Below are positions 25,055 to 33,591 of a stretch of DNA of 64,000 bases, one piece after another. The stretch covers positions 4,402,001 to 4,466,000 of the forward strand of contig CP124680.1 in assembly GCA_029961745.1 (NCBI GenBank), written 5' to 3'. The notes beneath the pieces were generated by a model that was given only the letters and a program-made list of their open reading frames with translations, was not told the DNA's origin and did not search any database. The first letter of the stretch is position 1. The number at the start of each line of letters is the position of its first letter. Source of the stretch: Nocardioides sp. L-11A (lineage in GTDB: Bacteria; Actinomycetota; Actinomycetes; Propionibacteriales; Nocardioidaceae). The position numbers and the translations under genes were made by a program.

Positions 25055-25893
25055 TGTCACCCTCGGTCGCGCTCCGCCACCTGTCCGGCGTCCCCGGTCG
25101 GCCGCTGCTCGTCGTCGGTCCCTCCCTGGGTACGACGGTCGACCGCCTCTGGGGGACGGTCGCCGCGGCGCTGCCGGGCTGGAACGTCCTCGGCTGGGAC
25201 CTGCCCGGCCACGGCGCCAGCCCGGCCGCCGACCGGCTCACCCCGGGCTTCTCGATGGCGGCACTCGCCGATGCGGTGCTCGCCGCGGTCGACGAGGCCG
25301 TCGGCTCCGCCGTCCCGTTCGGGTACGCCGGCGACTCGGTCGGCGGCGCGGTCGGGCTCCAGCTCGCCCTGGACCACCCCGACCGGGTCACGTCACTGGC
25401 CGTGCTGTGCAGCGCCGCGACCTTCGGTGGTCCGGCCGGCTGGCGCGACCGGGCCGCACTGGTCCGGGCGGAGGGGATGGCGCCGATGCTGGCGTCCTCG
25501 CCGGCGCGCTGGTTCGGCAGCGCGATCCCCGAGGAGCGGCGGGCCGCCGCACTCGGCGACCTCGCCACCGTCGATCCCGAGGGCTACGCCCGGGTGTGCG
25601 AGGCGCTCGGCGGCTTCGACGTGCGGGCCCGCCTGGCGTCGCTGGGGGTTCCCCTGCTCGCCGTCGCCGGCGCAGAGGACGTCGCCACGCCGCCCGCCGT
25701 ACTCGCGGAGATCGCCGACGGCGTCGCGGACGGACGACTCGAGGTGCTCGACGGCGTCGGGCACCTGGCACCACTCGAGGCGCCCGCCGAGGTGGCGACG
25801 CTGCTGGGCGACCTGCTCGGCTCCGCGGCTCACTCCGAGCGCAGCAGGGCCGTCAGCCGCGCCCGCTCGGCATCGAGGTCCGCCAGCGCCTGA
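25054..25893 (+). CDS. pcaD: 3-oxoadipate enol-lactonase
   Basis: 279 residues, alpha/beta hydrolase. Hydrolyses the enol-lactone to 3-oxoadipate, joining the cat branch to pcaIJF. Nucleophile S95 in GYAGDSVGG, acid in AGAEDVATP, histidine in GVGHLAPLE; oxyanion region VGPSLGTT near the N-terminus. The start overlaps the catC stop by one base. The last 64 nt, encoding a Ser/Arg-rich tail beyond the hydrolase fold, overlap the convergent sulfatase gene; that tail is probably dispensable. Confidence 0.9.
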   Translation: MSPSVALRHLSGVPGRPLLVVGPSLGTTVDRLWGTVAAALPGWNVLGWDLPGHGASPAADRLTPGFSMAALADAVLAAVDEAVGSAVPFGYAGDSVGGAVGLQLALDHPDRVTSLAVLCSAATFGGPAGWRDRAALVRAEGMAPMLASSPARWFGSAIPEERRAAALGDLATVDPEGYARVCEALGGFDVRARLASLGVPLLAVAGAEDVATPPAVLAEIADGVADGRLEVLDGVGHLAPLEAPAEVATLLGDLLGSAAHSERSRAVSRARSASRSASA

Positions 25894-28112
25894 CCCCCCG
25901 TGAAGGTCACCGAGCGCAGCACGCCGGTCCACGGGAACGGCGGCGAGTAGTCGTCGCTCACCGGGAAGCCCGCGTCGTGGCCCAGCCGGAGCCCGCCGCC
26001 GCCGATCTGGATGCCGCTCGCACCCATCCCCTCGGGGAACGGCGCCCGGGCGACCTCGGCCCCGTCGACCAGGAGGACGCCGTCGGCCCCGGCCAGGCGG
26101 AACCCGACCGTGTGCGGACCCGGCGTCAGCGGCACGGCCGACGTGACGTCGTACGGCGTGCTGGTGGCGTTGAGCAGGAAGCGCGGGCGGCCGTCGACCA
26201 CGACGAGCGCCCAGCCGTTGGACCAGTCGCCGATGGCGGCGAGCACCCCCTCCCCTCCCCCGTCCGGTACGACGACGTCCGCCTCGACCAGCGCCCCCAG
26301 CGCGAGCGAGGGCACGGCCTCGTCGGCCACCGGGTGGGCGCCGGGCCGGACGACGAGCCGGTCGGGCACCGGCCACAGCGGCGGCTCGATGCCGGGCAGG
26401 TGGCCGTAGAGCCCGTCGGTCAGGGGGAACACCTGGTTGGCCTCCGCCTCCGCCTCCCAGCGCGCCGTCAGATCGGCGACCACGTCGGGGTACTGATCGG
26501 CGAGGTCGTGCGCCTCGGAGAAGTCGTCGTCCAGCCGGAACAGGCACCAGCGGTCGGTGGCGAAGTCGCGACTGCCCGGGAGCATCCGCTCGTCGTCGAC
26601 GCCGGACGAGACGTGGTCGGTGGTGGCCTTCCAGCCGTCGTGGATGATCGAGCGCGAGCCGAGCATCTCGAAATACTGGGTGGTCCGGGGCGCCGGGGCC
26701 GCGGGGTCGGCCATCGTGGCGGCGAGCGAGGCGCCGGCCAGCGGCTGCTGGACGACCCCGTCGACCTGGTCCGGCACGGGCACGCCGCACAGATCGAGCA
26801 CGGTGGGCGCGATGTCGACGACATGGCACCACTGCTCGCGGGTCCCGACCGGGGCGACCACGCCGCGCGGCGGCTTGAGGACCATCGGGACGCGGACGCC
26901 ACCGAGCCAGGAGTAGCGCTTCCACAGGTGGAACGGAGTGTTCCCCGCCCACGCCCAGCCCCAGGGGTAGTGGTTGTAGCCGCGCCAGCCGCCGATGTCG
27001 TCGATGGCGGCGAGGTTGTCGGCCAGGTCGTCACCGACCCCGAACCCGAAGCGGTGCTCGTTGAGCGAGCCGATCCGGCCGCCCTCGGCACTGGCCCCGT
27101 TGTCGGAGGTCAGCACGATCATCGTCTCGTCGAGGACCCCCAGCTCCTCCAGGGCGTCGAGCAGCCGGCCCAGGTGGTGGTCGAAGTGCGCGACGAAGCC
27201 GGCGTGTGCCTCGGCGTACCGCGCGAAGAGGCGGCGCTCCTCGGGCCCCAGGGCGGCCCAGTCCTGCACCCACGCCGGGCGCGGGGTCAGTGTGGTGCCG
27301 GTCGGGACGACGCCGGTGGCGAGCTGGCGGGCGAAGGTGCGCTCGCGCAGCACTTCCCAGCCGTCGTCGAAGCGGCCGGCGTACCTGTCGATCCACTCCG
27401 CCGGCGCCTGGTGCGGCGCGTGGCCGGCGCCGGGGGCGAGGTACATCAGGAACGGCTTGTCAGGGGCGGCGTGCTGTTGGTCCTTGACCAGCCGGATCGC
27501 CTCGTCGACCAGGTCCTCGCTGAGGTGGTAGGCCTGCTCCGGGGTCGCGGGCGGCTCGACGGGCGAATTGTCGCGGTAGAGCGTCGGCGTCCACTGGTTG
27601 GCGTCGCCGTGGAGGAAGCCGTAGAAGCGCTCGAAGCCCTGGCCCAGCGGCCAGGTGCCGAACGGCCCGGCGGCGGTGCGGTCGTTGCGCGGCGTCAGGT
27701 GCCACTTGCCGACGGCCATCGTGTTCCACCCGGCGTCGCGCAGGATGCGGGGCAGGGTGGCCGCGGACGCGGGGATCCGGCCGCTGTAGCCGGGATAGCC
27801 GCCAGGCATGTCGGCCAGGAACCCGATGCCGACCGCGTGCGCGTTGCGGCCGGTGAGCAGGGACGCGCGGCTCGGCGAGCACATCGCCGTCACATGGAAG
27901 CGGTTGTAGCGCAGCCCCTGCCCCGCGATCCGGTCGATGCTCGGGGTGTCGATCTCGCCGCCGAAGGTGCCGAGCTGACCGAAGCCGATGTCGTCGAGCA
28001 GGACCACCAGGACGTTCGGGCGGCCCGCCGGTCGCGGTCGGGGCGGGTGGTGCGGCGTCGATCCGGCCGCGGTGCGGGCGATCACGGGTCCGGCGGTGGG
28101 GATCTTGCTCAC
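25830..28112 (-). CDS. Arylsulfatase-type sulfatase
   Basis: 760 residues. Sulfatase fold: metal ligands in VLLDDIGFG (D40, D41), formylglycine motif C78-S-P-S-R followed by ASLLTGR, VGKWHL, and TSDNGASAEGG with late metal ligands. C78 needs conversion to formylglycine by a separate enzyme not in this window. The C-terminal 140 residues form an extra beta-rich domain. No signal peptide, so cytoplasmic. The GTG at 28112 has AGGAGG 6 nt upstream. Hydrolyses organic sulfate esters; substrate unknown. Confidence 0.9.
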   Translation of the reverse strand: MSKIPTAGPVIARTAAGSTPHHPPRPRPAGRPNVLVVLLDDIGFGQLGTFGGEIDTPSIDRIAGQGLRYNRFHVTAMCSPSRASLLTGRNAHAVGIGFLADMPGGYPGYSGRIPASAATLPRILRDAGWNTMAVGKWHLTPRNDRTAAGPFGTWPLGQGFERFYGFLHGDANQWTPTLYRDNSPVEPPATPEQAYHLSEDLVDEAIRLVKDQQHAAPDKPFLMYLAPGAGHAPHQAPAEWIDRYAGRFDDGWEVLRERTFARQLATGVVPTGTTLTPRPAWVQDWAALGPEERRLFARYAEAHAGFVAHFDHHLGRLLDALEELGVLDETMIVLTSDNGASAEGGRIGSLNEHRFGFGVGDDLADNLAAIDDIGGWRGYNHYPWGWAWAGNTPFHLWKRYSWLGGVRVPMVLKPPRGVVAPVGTREQWCHVVDIAPTVLDLCGVPVPDQVDGVVQQPLAGASLAATMADPAAPAPRTTQYFEMLGSRSIIHDGWKATTDHVSSGVDDERMLPGSRDFATDRWCLFRLDDDFSEAHDLADQYPDVVADLTARWEAEAEANQVFPLTDGLYGHLPGIEPPLWPVPDRLVVRPGAHPVADEAVPSLALGALVEADVVVPDGGGEGVLAAIGDWSNGWALVVVDGRPRFLLNATSTPYDVTSAVPLTPGPHTVGFRLAGADGVLLVDGAEVARAPFPEGMGASGIQIGGGGLRLGHDAGFPVSDDYSPPFPWTGVLRSVTFTGGQALADLDAERARLTALLRSE

Positions 28113-28123
28113 GGACGGCCTCC

Positions 28124-28129
28124 TACGAT
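28124..28129 (+). promoter_or_regulatory. -10 box of a leaderless promoter (marR at 28136)
   Basis: TACGAT ends 6 nt before GTG 28136 and overlaps the sulfatase ribosome-binding site on the other strand. The two genes share only 23 nt of upstream DNA, so the sulfatase promoter must lie within or beyond the marR start. Confidence 0.55.
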
Positions 28130-28135
28130 GCTCGG

Positions 28136-28708
28136 GTGACGGACTTCGGCGTGCTGCTCAGCCTCGCGGGCGTGGTGTTCGTCGATGCCCTCCACGAACG
28201 GCTGGCCGGAGCGGGGTTCGACGACTTCACCGTCCGCAGCGGATGGGTGCTGCGCACGCTCGGGGAGGAGGAGCTCAGCCTGCGCGACCTGGCCGACCGG
28301 ATGGGACTGAGCAGTCCCGGGACGCTCAAGGCGATCGACCCGATGCTGCGGGCCGGCTATCTCGAGCGGGCTCGGACGAACGACCGCCGGGTGCGGGCGG
28401 TGCGGGTCACCGACCGGGGCCGGGCCGCCCTCGCCTGCGCCACGGCCTTCCACGCCGAGTTCGAGGCGGGGCTGGCCGCCGACGCCGGCGCAGCCGACGC
28501 CGCCGCGACCCGGCGCACGCTCGAGGCGCTGGTCGAGCGGGGCTCGGCGCACCTGCCGTCGTCGCTGCTGCCCGAGGACGCTCATCGGGCCGGCTCCGCG
28601 GCGGGCGGCCGGCGCCGCCACAGCGAGGAGAGTCCGAGACCGGTGCACACGTCCCACAGCGCCCAGAAGGCAACGACCAGGGCGACCCCGCCGAGCCGGT
28701 CGAAGTAG
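28136..28708 (+). CDS. MarR family regulator, probably of the sulfatase
   Basis: 190 residues. MarR core: RSGWVLRTLGEEELSLRDLADRMGLSSPGTLKAIDPMLRAGYLERARTNDRRVRAVRVTDRG. The core ends near residue 145. The remaining 45 residues are Arg/Ser-rich and arise from 127 nt that overlap the convergent symporter gene, so this tail is probably a by-product of a lost stop codon. Divergent from the sulfatase with a shared 23-nt gap. Confidence 0.8.
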   Translation: MTDFGVLLSLAGVVFVDALHERLAGAGFDDFTVRSGWVLRTLGEEELSLRDLADRMGLSSPGTLKAIDPMLRAGYLERARTNDRRVRAVRVTDRGRAALACATAFHAEFEAGLAADAGAADAAATRRTLEALVERGSAHLPSSLLPEDAHRAGSAAGGRRRHSEESPRPVHTSHSAQKATTRATPPSRSK

Positions 28709-29508
28709 GCCAACGCCAGCACCAGCCCCAGGGCCGTGTTGCGCACCCCCATCTCGAAGGTCATCGCCCGCACTCCGGCCGGCGGCAGCAGCAGGAGCCG
28801 GCCGACGGCGTACCCGACGAGCAGGACGAGGGCGTTCTGGACGATCGCGGGCAGCGCCACCTCACCGAGGTGCTCCACGATGACGCCGCCGCGGGCGGCC
28901 ACACCGGCGACGATCACCAGGACCAGGACCGCGAGGACCGCGACCTCCACCGGACGGCGCAGCAGGGCCGCGACCCGCGGCCGGCGCGTCGCCACCGCGA
29001 CCCCGAGCACGAACGGCAGACCGATGAGGAGCGCGACCTCGACCCCCATCGCGACCGGGTCGAGGCTGATGTCCCGCAGCAGCGCGTCGGCCGCGGGGTG
29101 ACGCTCCGCCCAGAACCCGAACGCGAACGGCGTCGCGAGCACGGCGACGAGATTGGAGCAGGTGGTCAGCGCGATCGACAGCGCGACATCACCGTGGGCG
29201 CGGTGCGTGAGCAGGTTGGAGAGGTTGCCGGCCGGACAGCACGCGATGAGCAGCATGCCCAACGCCACCGAGCCGCCGACGTCGAGCGCGCGGCACAGCA
29301 GCAGCGTCAGCGCGGGCAGTACCACGAACTGCGCCGCCAGTCCCGCCACCAGCACCCCCGGCCGGCGCAGCACCGCGCGCAGATCGGCCACCCGGGTGTC
29401 CAGCGCCACACCCAGCAGGAAGACGGCGATCAGGACCTTGATCCCGGTCTGCGCCCCCTCACCCAGGGAGAGCCGGAGGGTGTCCAGGTCGGACGCGGCG
29501 ATGGTCAT
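28582..29508 (-). CDS. Bile acid:sodium symporter family transporter
   Basis: 308 residues from ATG 29508 (GGAGG upstream). About nine hydrophobic helices. Hallmarks of the BASS family: IACCPAGNLSNLLTH (CPGG-x-x-S-N-like motif) and FEMGVRNTALGLVLA (E-x-G-x-x-N motif near the C-terminus), which form the crossover Na+-binding region. The substrate is probably an organic anion; it is not predictable from sequence. A small palindrome TTAAC-N4-GTTAA (29531-29544) upstream may be an operator. Confidence 0.85.
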   Translation of the reverse strand: MTIAASDLDTLRLSLGEGAQTGIKVLIAVFLLGVALDTRVADLRAVLRRPGVLVAGLAAQFVVLPALTLLLCRALDVGGSVALGMLLIACCPAGNLSNLLTHRAHGDVALSIALTTCSNLVAVLATPFAFGFWAERHPAADALLRDISLDPVAMGVEVALLIGLPFVLGVAVATRRPRVAALLRRPVEVAVLAVLVLVIVAGVAARGGVIVEHLGEVALPAIVQNALVLLVGYAVGRLLLLPPAGVRAMTFEMGVRNTALGLVLALAYFDRLGGVALVVAFWALWDVCTGLGLSSLWRRRPPAAEPAR

Positions 29509-29530
29509 CCGTCCCCCTCCGCCCATTTTG

Positions 29531-29544
29531 TTAACCTTAGTTAA
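29531..29544. promoter_or_regulatory. Palindrome upstream of the BASS transporter
   Basis: TTAACCTTAGTTAA, 22 nt upstream of the symporter start. It resembles the TGTAAC-N5-GTTACA ends of the neighbouring repeat element, which could mean shared recognition or simply a degraded copy. Confidence 0.4.
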
Positions 29545-29564
29545 GCATATGGCCGGGCGGATGC

Positions 29565-29769
29565 TTGTAACTAAGGGTTACCGCACGAAAAAGGCGCCAC
29601 AGCACCGAGGTAGTAGCCACAGCACCCGGGTAGATCACTCGGGGGGCGTCGACCCATGACCGCGCGGACCGACCGGGCGACTACCCGGGCGCTGGGACTA
29701 CCACCCGGGTGCTGTGGCTACTACCCGGGTGCTGTGGCACGCGAATTCGTGCTGTAACCCTTAGTTACA
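29565..29769. repeat. Palindromic repeat element, copy 2
   Basis: A 205-bp element whose ends (29565-29587 and 29748-29769) match those of the copy at 1441-1635 with single differences. Its arms contain 20-bp units of the form CACCCGGGTAGTAGCCACAG, about two on the left and three, inverted, on the right. Copy 1 uses CAACAA where this copy uses GCCACAG, and in each copy both arms carry the same version. It lies downstream of the chorismate mutase gene and upstream of the symporter gene, both on the minus strand. No ORF. Confidence 0.85.
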
Positions 29770-29783
29770 TGGGCCGAGCGCGC

Positions 29784-30089
29784 TCAGTCGTCCTCGTTCT
29801 CCTCGGCGAACTGCTCGTGGTTGCGGATGACCTCGGCGATGATCACGTTGAGGATCTTCTCGGCGAAGTGCGGGTCAAGACCCGAGCTCTCCGCCATCGA
29901 CCTCAACCGCGCGATCTGGACCGCCTCGCGGGCGGGGTCGGCCGGCGGCATGCCGGCGCTCGCCTTCAGGCGACCGACCGTCTCGGTGCACTTGAAGCGC
30001 TCCGCCAGCAGGTGCACGAGGGCGGCGTCGAGGTTGTCGATGCTCGACCGGAGTCGGTGGAGCTCGGCCCGGGCGTCGTCTGCACTCAC
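29784..30089 (-). CDS. Chorismate mutase, AroQ class
   Basis: 101 residues from GTG 30089. All-helical AroQ fold: LHRLRSSIDNLDAALVHLLAERFKCTETVGRLKASAGMPPADPAREAVQIARLRSMAESSGL. Active-site Arg in the first helix, Lys in GRLKAS, Arg/Glu positions in the second. Converts chorismate to prephenate for Phe/Tyr synthesis. Cytoplasmic, as no signal peptide is present. Divergent from the TrpB-like gene by 105 nt, another aromatic-metabolism enzyme. Confidence 0.9.
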   Translation of the reverse strand: MSADDARAELHRLRSSIDNLDAALVHLLAERFKCTETVGRLKASAGMPPADPAREAVQIARLRSMAESSGLDPHFAEKILNVIIAEVIRNHEQFAEENEDD

Positions 30090-30194
30090 ACACCGAATCC
30101 TGCCCTACGCCGCAGTGGCGGCGTCCAGGCGTCTCGGGCGCAGCCGAGACGCCCTAGGATCCGAGCACCCGAGAAGCCTTCCGAGAGGAACCCC

Positions 30195-31550
30195 ATGAGC
30201 GACCAGGTGATGTACACCCTCGAGCCCGACGAGCAGCCGACCCACTGGTACAACATCGTCGCCGACCTCCCGGTCCCCCCGCCGCCCCCGCTCCACCCGG
30301 GCACCCACCAGCCGGTCGGCCCGGATGACCTCGCGCCGCTGTTCCCGCCGGAGTTGATCGCACAGGAGGTCACCGGCGAGCGCTACGTCGAGATCCCCGA
30401 GCCGGTGCTCGACGTCTACCGCCAGTACCGGCCCAGCCCGCTCTACCGCGCGCGTCGCTGGGAGGAGCGACTGGGCACCAGCGCCCGGATCTACTACAAG
30501 TACGAGGGCGTCTCGCCGGCCGGCTCGCACAAGGTCAACACCGCAGTCCCGCAGGTCTACTACAACAAGATCAACGGCATCACCCGGCTCACCACGGAGA
30601 CCGGCGCGGGCCAGTGGGGCACCGCCCTGTCGTACGCCGCGTCGCTGTTCGGCGTCACCTGCGAGGTGTGGCAGGTCGGCGCCTCCTTCGACACCAAGCC
30701 GCAGCGACGCACCCTGATCGAGGTCTTCGGCGGAACGGTGCACCGATCGCCCAGCCGGCTCACCGAGTCGGGCAAGGCGTTCGCGGAGGAGCACCCGGGC
30801 TCGCTGGGCATCGCGATCTCCGAAGCGGTCGAGGTCGCGGCCCAGGACCCCGAGGCGAAGTACGCCCTCGGCTCGGTGCTCAACCACGTCCTGCTGCACC
30901 AGAGCGTCATCGGCGAGGAGGCGCTGCGCCAGCTGGCCAAGGCCGGCGAGTCCGGCGCTGACCTGGTCGTCGGCTGCGCCGGCGGCGGCTCGAACTTCGC
31001 GGGGCTGGCCTTCCCGTTCCTGCGGGAGAAGCTCGCCGGCAACCAGGCGCCGCGGATCCTCGCGGTCGAGCCGAGCTCGTGCCCGACGCTGACCCGCGGC
31101 GAGTACCGCTACGACTTCGGCGACACCGCCGGCCTCACGCCGCTGATGAAGATGCACACGCTCGGCCACGACTTCGTGCCCTCGCCCATCCACGCCGGCG
31201 GCCTGCGCTACCACGGGATGGCGCCGCTGGTCTCGCACGCTGTCAACGAGGGCTACATCGACGCCGTCGCCCTCCACCAGAGCGAGTGCTTCGAGGCCGC
31301 CGTCGAGTTCGCCCGCACCCAGGGCATCGTTCCCGCACCCGAGTCGTCGCACGCGCTCGCCCAGGCCCGGCGCGAGGCGCTCGCGGCCGCGGAGACGGGC
31401 GCCGAGCCGGTCATCGTGATCGGGCTCTCCGGGCACGGCCTGCTCGAGCTCGGCGCCTACGAGAGCTTCCTCGGCGGTCGGCTCGAGGACGATCCGCTGT
31501 CCGACGAGGCGCTCAGCGCGGCGCTGGCGAACGTGCCGGTGGTCGGCTGA
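30195..31550 (+). CDS. TrpB-like pyridoxal-phosphate enzyme (TrpB2 type)
   Basis: 451 residues, longer than classical TrpB (about 400) and with the N-terminal extension PDEQPTHWYNIVADLP-type typical of TrpB2. PLP lysine K113 in SPAGSHKVNTA; phosphate-binding GCAGGGSNFAG; ETGAGQWGTAL. Forms tryptophan from indole and serine by family. There is no trpA beside it, and TrpB2 proteins act without a tight TrpA partner, so it may salvage indole. GAGAGGA precedes the ATG. Followed by a 20-bp-arm palindrome. Confidence 0.88.
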   Translation: MSDQVMYTLEPDEQPTHWYNIVADLPVPPPPPLHPGTHQPVGPDDLAPLFPPELIAQEVTGERYVEIPEPVLDVYRQYRPSPLYRARRWEERLGTSARIYYKYEGVSPAGSHKVNTAVPQVYYNKINGITRLTTETGAGQWGTALSYAASLFGVTCEVWQVGASFDTKPQRRTLIEVFGGTVHRSPSRLTESGKAFAEEHPGSLGIAISEAVEVAAQDPEAKYALGSVLNHVLLHQSVIGEEALRQLAKAGESGADLVVGCAGGGSNFAGLAFPFLREKLAGNQAPRILAVEPSSCPTLTRGEYRYDFGDTAGLTPLMKMHTLGHDFVPSPIHAGGLRYHGMAPLVSHAVNEGYIDAVALHQSECFEAAVEFARTQGIVPAPESSHALAQARREALAAAETGAEPVIVIGLSGHGLLELGAYESFLGGRLEDDPLSDEALSAALANVPVVG

Positions 31551-31584
31551 GGGAACCCCGGCCGACCCGACCCCGTCTGCCCTT

Positions 31585-31629
31585 CTACGGCCCGGGAAAT
31601 GCGTGTGCAACGCATTTCCCGGGCCGTAG
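31585..31629. terminator. Perfect 20-bp palindrome after trpB2
   Basis: CTACGGCCCGGGAAATGCGT (31585-31604) and its exact complement (31610-31629) flank a 5-nt loop, 35 nt after the trpB2 stop. A very stable hairpin without a U-tract; likely terminates trpB2 before rtcB. Confidence 0.7.
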
Positions 31630-31705
31630 CGTTCTCCGTCGGCCGCGGACGCGGCGGACCAGAGACCCAGCAGACACGAGAAGGGCAACGACACAGGAAC
31701 CATCG

Positions 31706-32887
31706 ATGGACAAGATCACCCCGACGCTCCTCAGCTGGGCGTCGATCCTCGAGCAGGGCACCCGCGACCAGGCGATGACGACGGCGAGCATGCCGTTCAT
31801 CCACCCCCACCTCGCGCTGATGCCCGACGCCCACCTGGGCCTGGGCGCGACGGTGGGCTCGGTCATCCCGACCCTCGGCGCGATCATCCCGGCCGCGGTC
31901 GGCGTCGACATCGGCTGCGGCATGATCGCCGTGCGCACCCGGTTCACCGCCGACGAGCTGCCGGCCGATCGGCGCCCGCTGCGGGAGGCGATCGAGCGGG
32001 CGGTCCCGCTCTCGGCCGGTGCGGCCAACCAGCGCATCTCCCGCAGCCACACCGAGCGCCGGCTCGAGGAGCTGACCGCCGCGGCCGAGCGGGCCGGCTT
32101 CGACCCCGGACGGTACGCCCAGCGGTGGGAGCTGCAGCTGGGCACGCTCGGCTCGGGCAACCACTTCATCGAGGTGACGGTCGACGAGGAGCAGCGCGTG
32201 TGGCTGTTCCTGCACTCCGGCTCGCGAGGCGTCGGCAACAGGATCGCCCAGCACCACATCGAGATCGCTCGCGACCTGTGCGCGAAGTGGTGGATCGAGC
32301 TGCCCCACAAGGACCTCGCCTACCTCGCCGAGGGCACCGACGAGTTCTGGGCGTACATCCGCGAGATGCGGTGGGCACAGCGCTACGCCCTGCTCAACCG
32401 CGAGGAGATGATGGACCGGGTGCTCCGACAGTTCGCGGAGTGGGTGGGCCTCGGCTCGGCCGACGACGTCGAGCGGCTCGAGGAGATCAACTGCCACCAC
32501 AACTACACCGAGCAGGAGCGCCACTTCGGCAAGAACGTGTGGCTCTCCCGCAAGGGCGCGATCAACGCCGAGCGGGGACGGCCCGGCCTGATCCCGGGAT
32601 CGATGGGCACGGCGTCGTACGTCGTCAGCGGACTCGGCAATCCGGTCGCCCTCAACTCGGCACCGCACGGCGCGGGGCGGGAGTACTCCCGCTCGAAGGC
32701 GCGCCGGACGTTCACCCGCGAGCAGCTGCGGGAGGCGATGGCGGGCATCGAGTACCGCGACACCGACGCGTTCATCGACGAGATCCCCGCGGCGTACAAG
32801 GACATCGACCAGGTGTTGGCCGACGCGGCCGACCTGGTCGAGGTCCGGCACACGCTGCGCCAGATCGTGAACGTGAAGGGCGACTGA
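31706..32887 (+). CDS. rtcB: RNA-splicing ligase RtcB
   Basis: 393 residues. GTP- and Mn2+-dependent ligase joining 2',3'-cyclic phosphate or 3'-phosphate to 5'-OH RNA ends. Metal-binding GVDIGCGM (D68, C71), LGTLGSGNHF, LHSGSRGVGN, INCHHNY, PGSMGTASYV, and SAPHGAGR with the histidine that is guanylylated. No archease or RtcA/RtcR neighbours. The short bacterial form is complete. The ATG at 31706 matches the family start MDKITPTLLSWAS. Confidence 0.93.
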   Translation: MDKITPTLLSWASILEQGTRDQAMTTASMPFIHPHLALMPDAHLGLGATVGSVIPTLGAIIPAAVGVDIGCGMIAVRTRFTADELPADRRPLREAIERAVPLSAGAANQRISRSHTERRLEELTAAAERAGFDPGRYAQRWELQLGTLGSGNHFIEVTVDEEQRVWLFLHSGSRGVGNRIAQHHIEIARDLCAKWWIELPHKDLAYLAEGTDEFWAYIREMRWAQRYALLNREEMMDRVLRQFAEWVGLGSADDVERLEEINCHHNYTEQERHFGKNVWLSRKGAINAERGRPGLIPGSMGTASYVVSGLGNPVALNSAPHGAGREYSRSKARRTFTREQLREAMAGIEYRDTDAFIDEIPAAYKDIDQVLADAADLVEVRHTLRQIVNVKGD

Positions 32888-32943
32888 GCACGGCTCGGGA
32901 CCCGGCGATGACAGCGGTCGGGGCGGTCGGCTTGAATGGCGGG

Positions 32944-33558
32944 ATGGAGGACGACCATCCCGACCTGACCGACCTGCCCTGGCCGCTGTCCGGCGCGGAC
33001 GCCCTGCGCGCGGAGCTGGTGGCGGCGTACGCCGACCCGAGCCGTGGCCATCACGGCACCCGCCATCTCGCCGAGGTGCTGCAACGGCTCGACGAGCTCG
33101 CGGCCGCCGGGGCGTCGTACCAGCGGACGCCGGTGCTGCTCGCGGCCTGGTTCCACGACGCGGTGTACGACGGCGAGCGGGATGCCGAGGAGCGCTCGGC
33201 GACGTGGGCGGAGGAAGCCCTGCCCGAGCACACCGACGCGGACACGGTGACCGAGGTCGCACGGCTGGTCCGGCTGACCGAGCACCACCGCCCGGACCCC
33301 GCGGACGCCAACGGCTGCGCGCTGTCCGACGCGGACCTCTCGATCCTGGCGGCGCCCCGGGAGCGCTACGACGAGTACGTCGCGGCCGTGCGCTCGGAGT
33401 ATGCCCACCTCGCCGACGATGTGTTCGCCGCCGGGCGCGCCGAGGTGCTGCGCGCCCTGACCGACACGCCGACGCTGTTCCGCACGGCCCACGGCCACAG
33501 CCGCTGGGAGCAGCCGGCGCGGGACAACGTGACCCGCGAGCTGGCCGGCCTGCCGTAG
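32944..33558 (+). CDS. HD-domain predicted metal-dependent phosphohydrolase
   Basis: 204 residues. HD signatures: H in GHHGTRHLAEVL, the HD pair in LLAAWFHDAVYDG, then LVRLTEHHRPD, and the final acidic position in CALSDADLSILAAP. This matches the uncharacterised actinobacterial HD family related to predicted nucleotidases. The ATG at 32944 is preceded at 6 nt by TTGAAT, possibly a leaderless promoter; ATG 32908 is an alternative. The nucleotide or phosphoester substrate is unknown. Confidence 0.8.
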   Translation: MEDDHPDLTDLPWPLSGADALRAELVAAYADPSRGHHGTRHLAEVLQRLDELAAAGASYQRTPVLLAAWFHDAVYDGERDAEERSATWAEEALPEHTDADTVTEVARLVRLTEHHRPDPADANGCALSDADLSILAAPRERYDEYVAAVRSEYAHLADDVFAAGRAEVLRALTDTPTLFRTAHGHSRWEQPARDNVTRELAGLP

Positions 33559-33591
33559 GCCGCGTCACCCGTCGCCACGCACAATGGAGGC

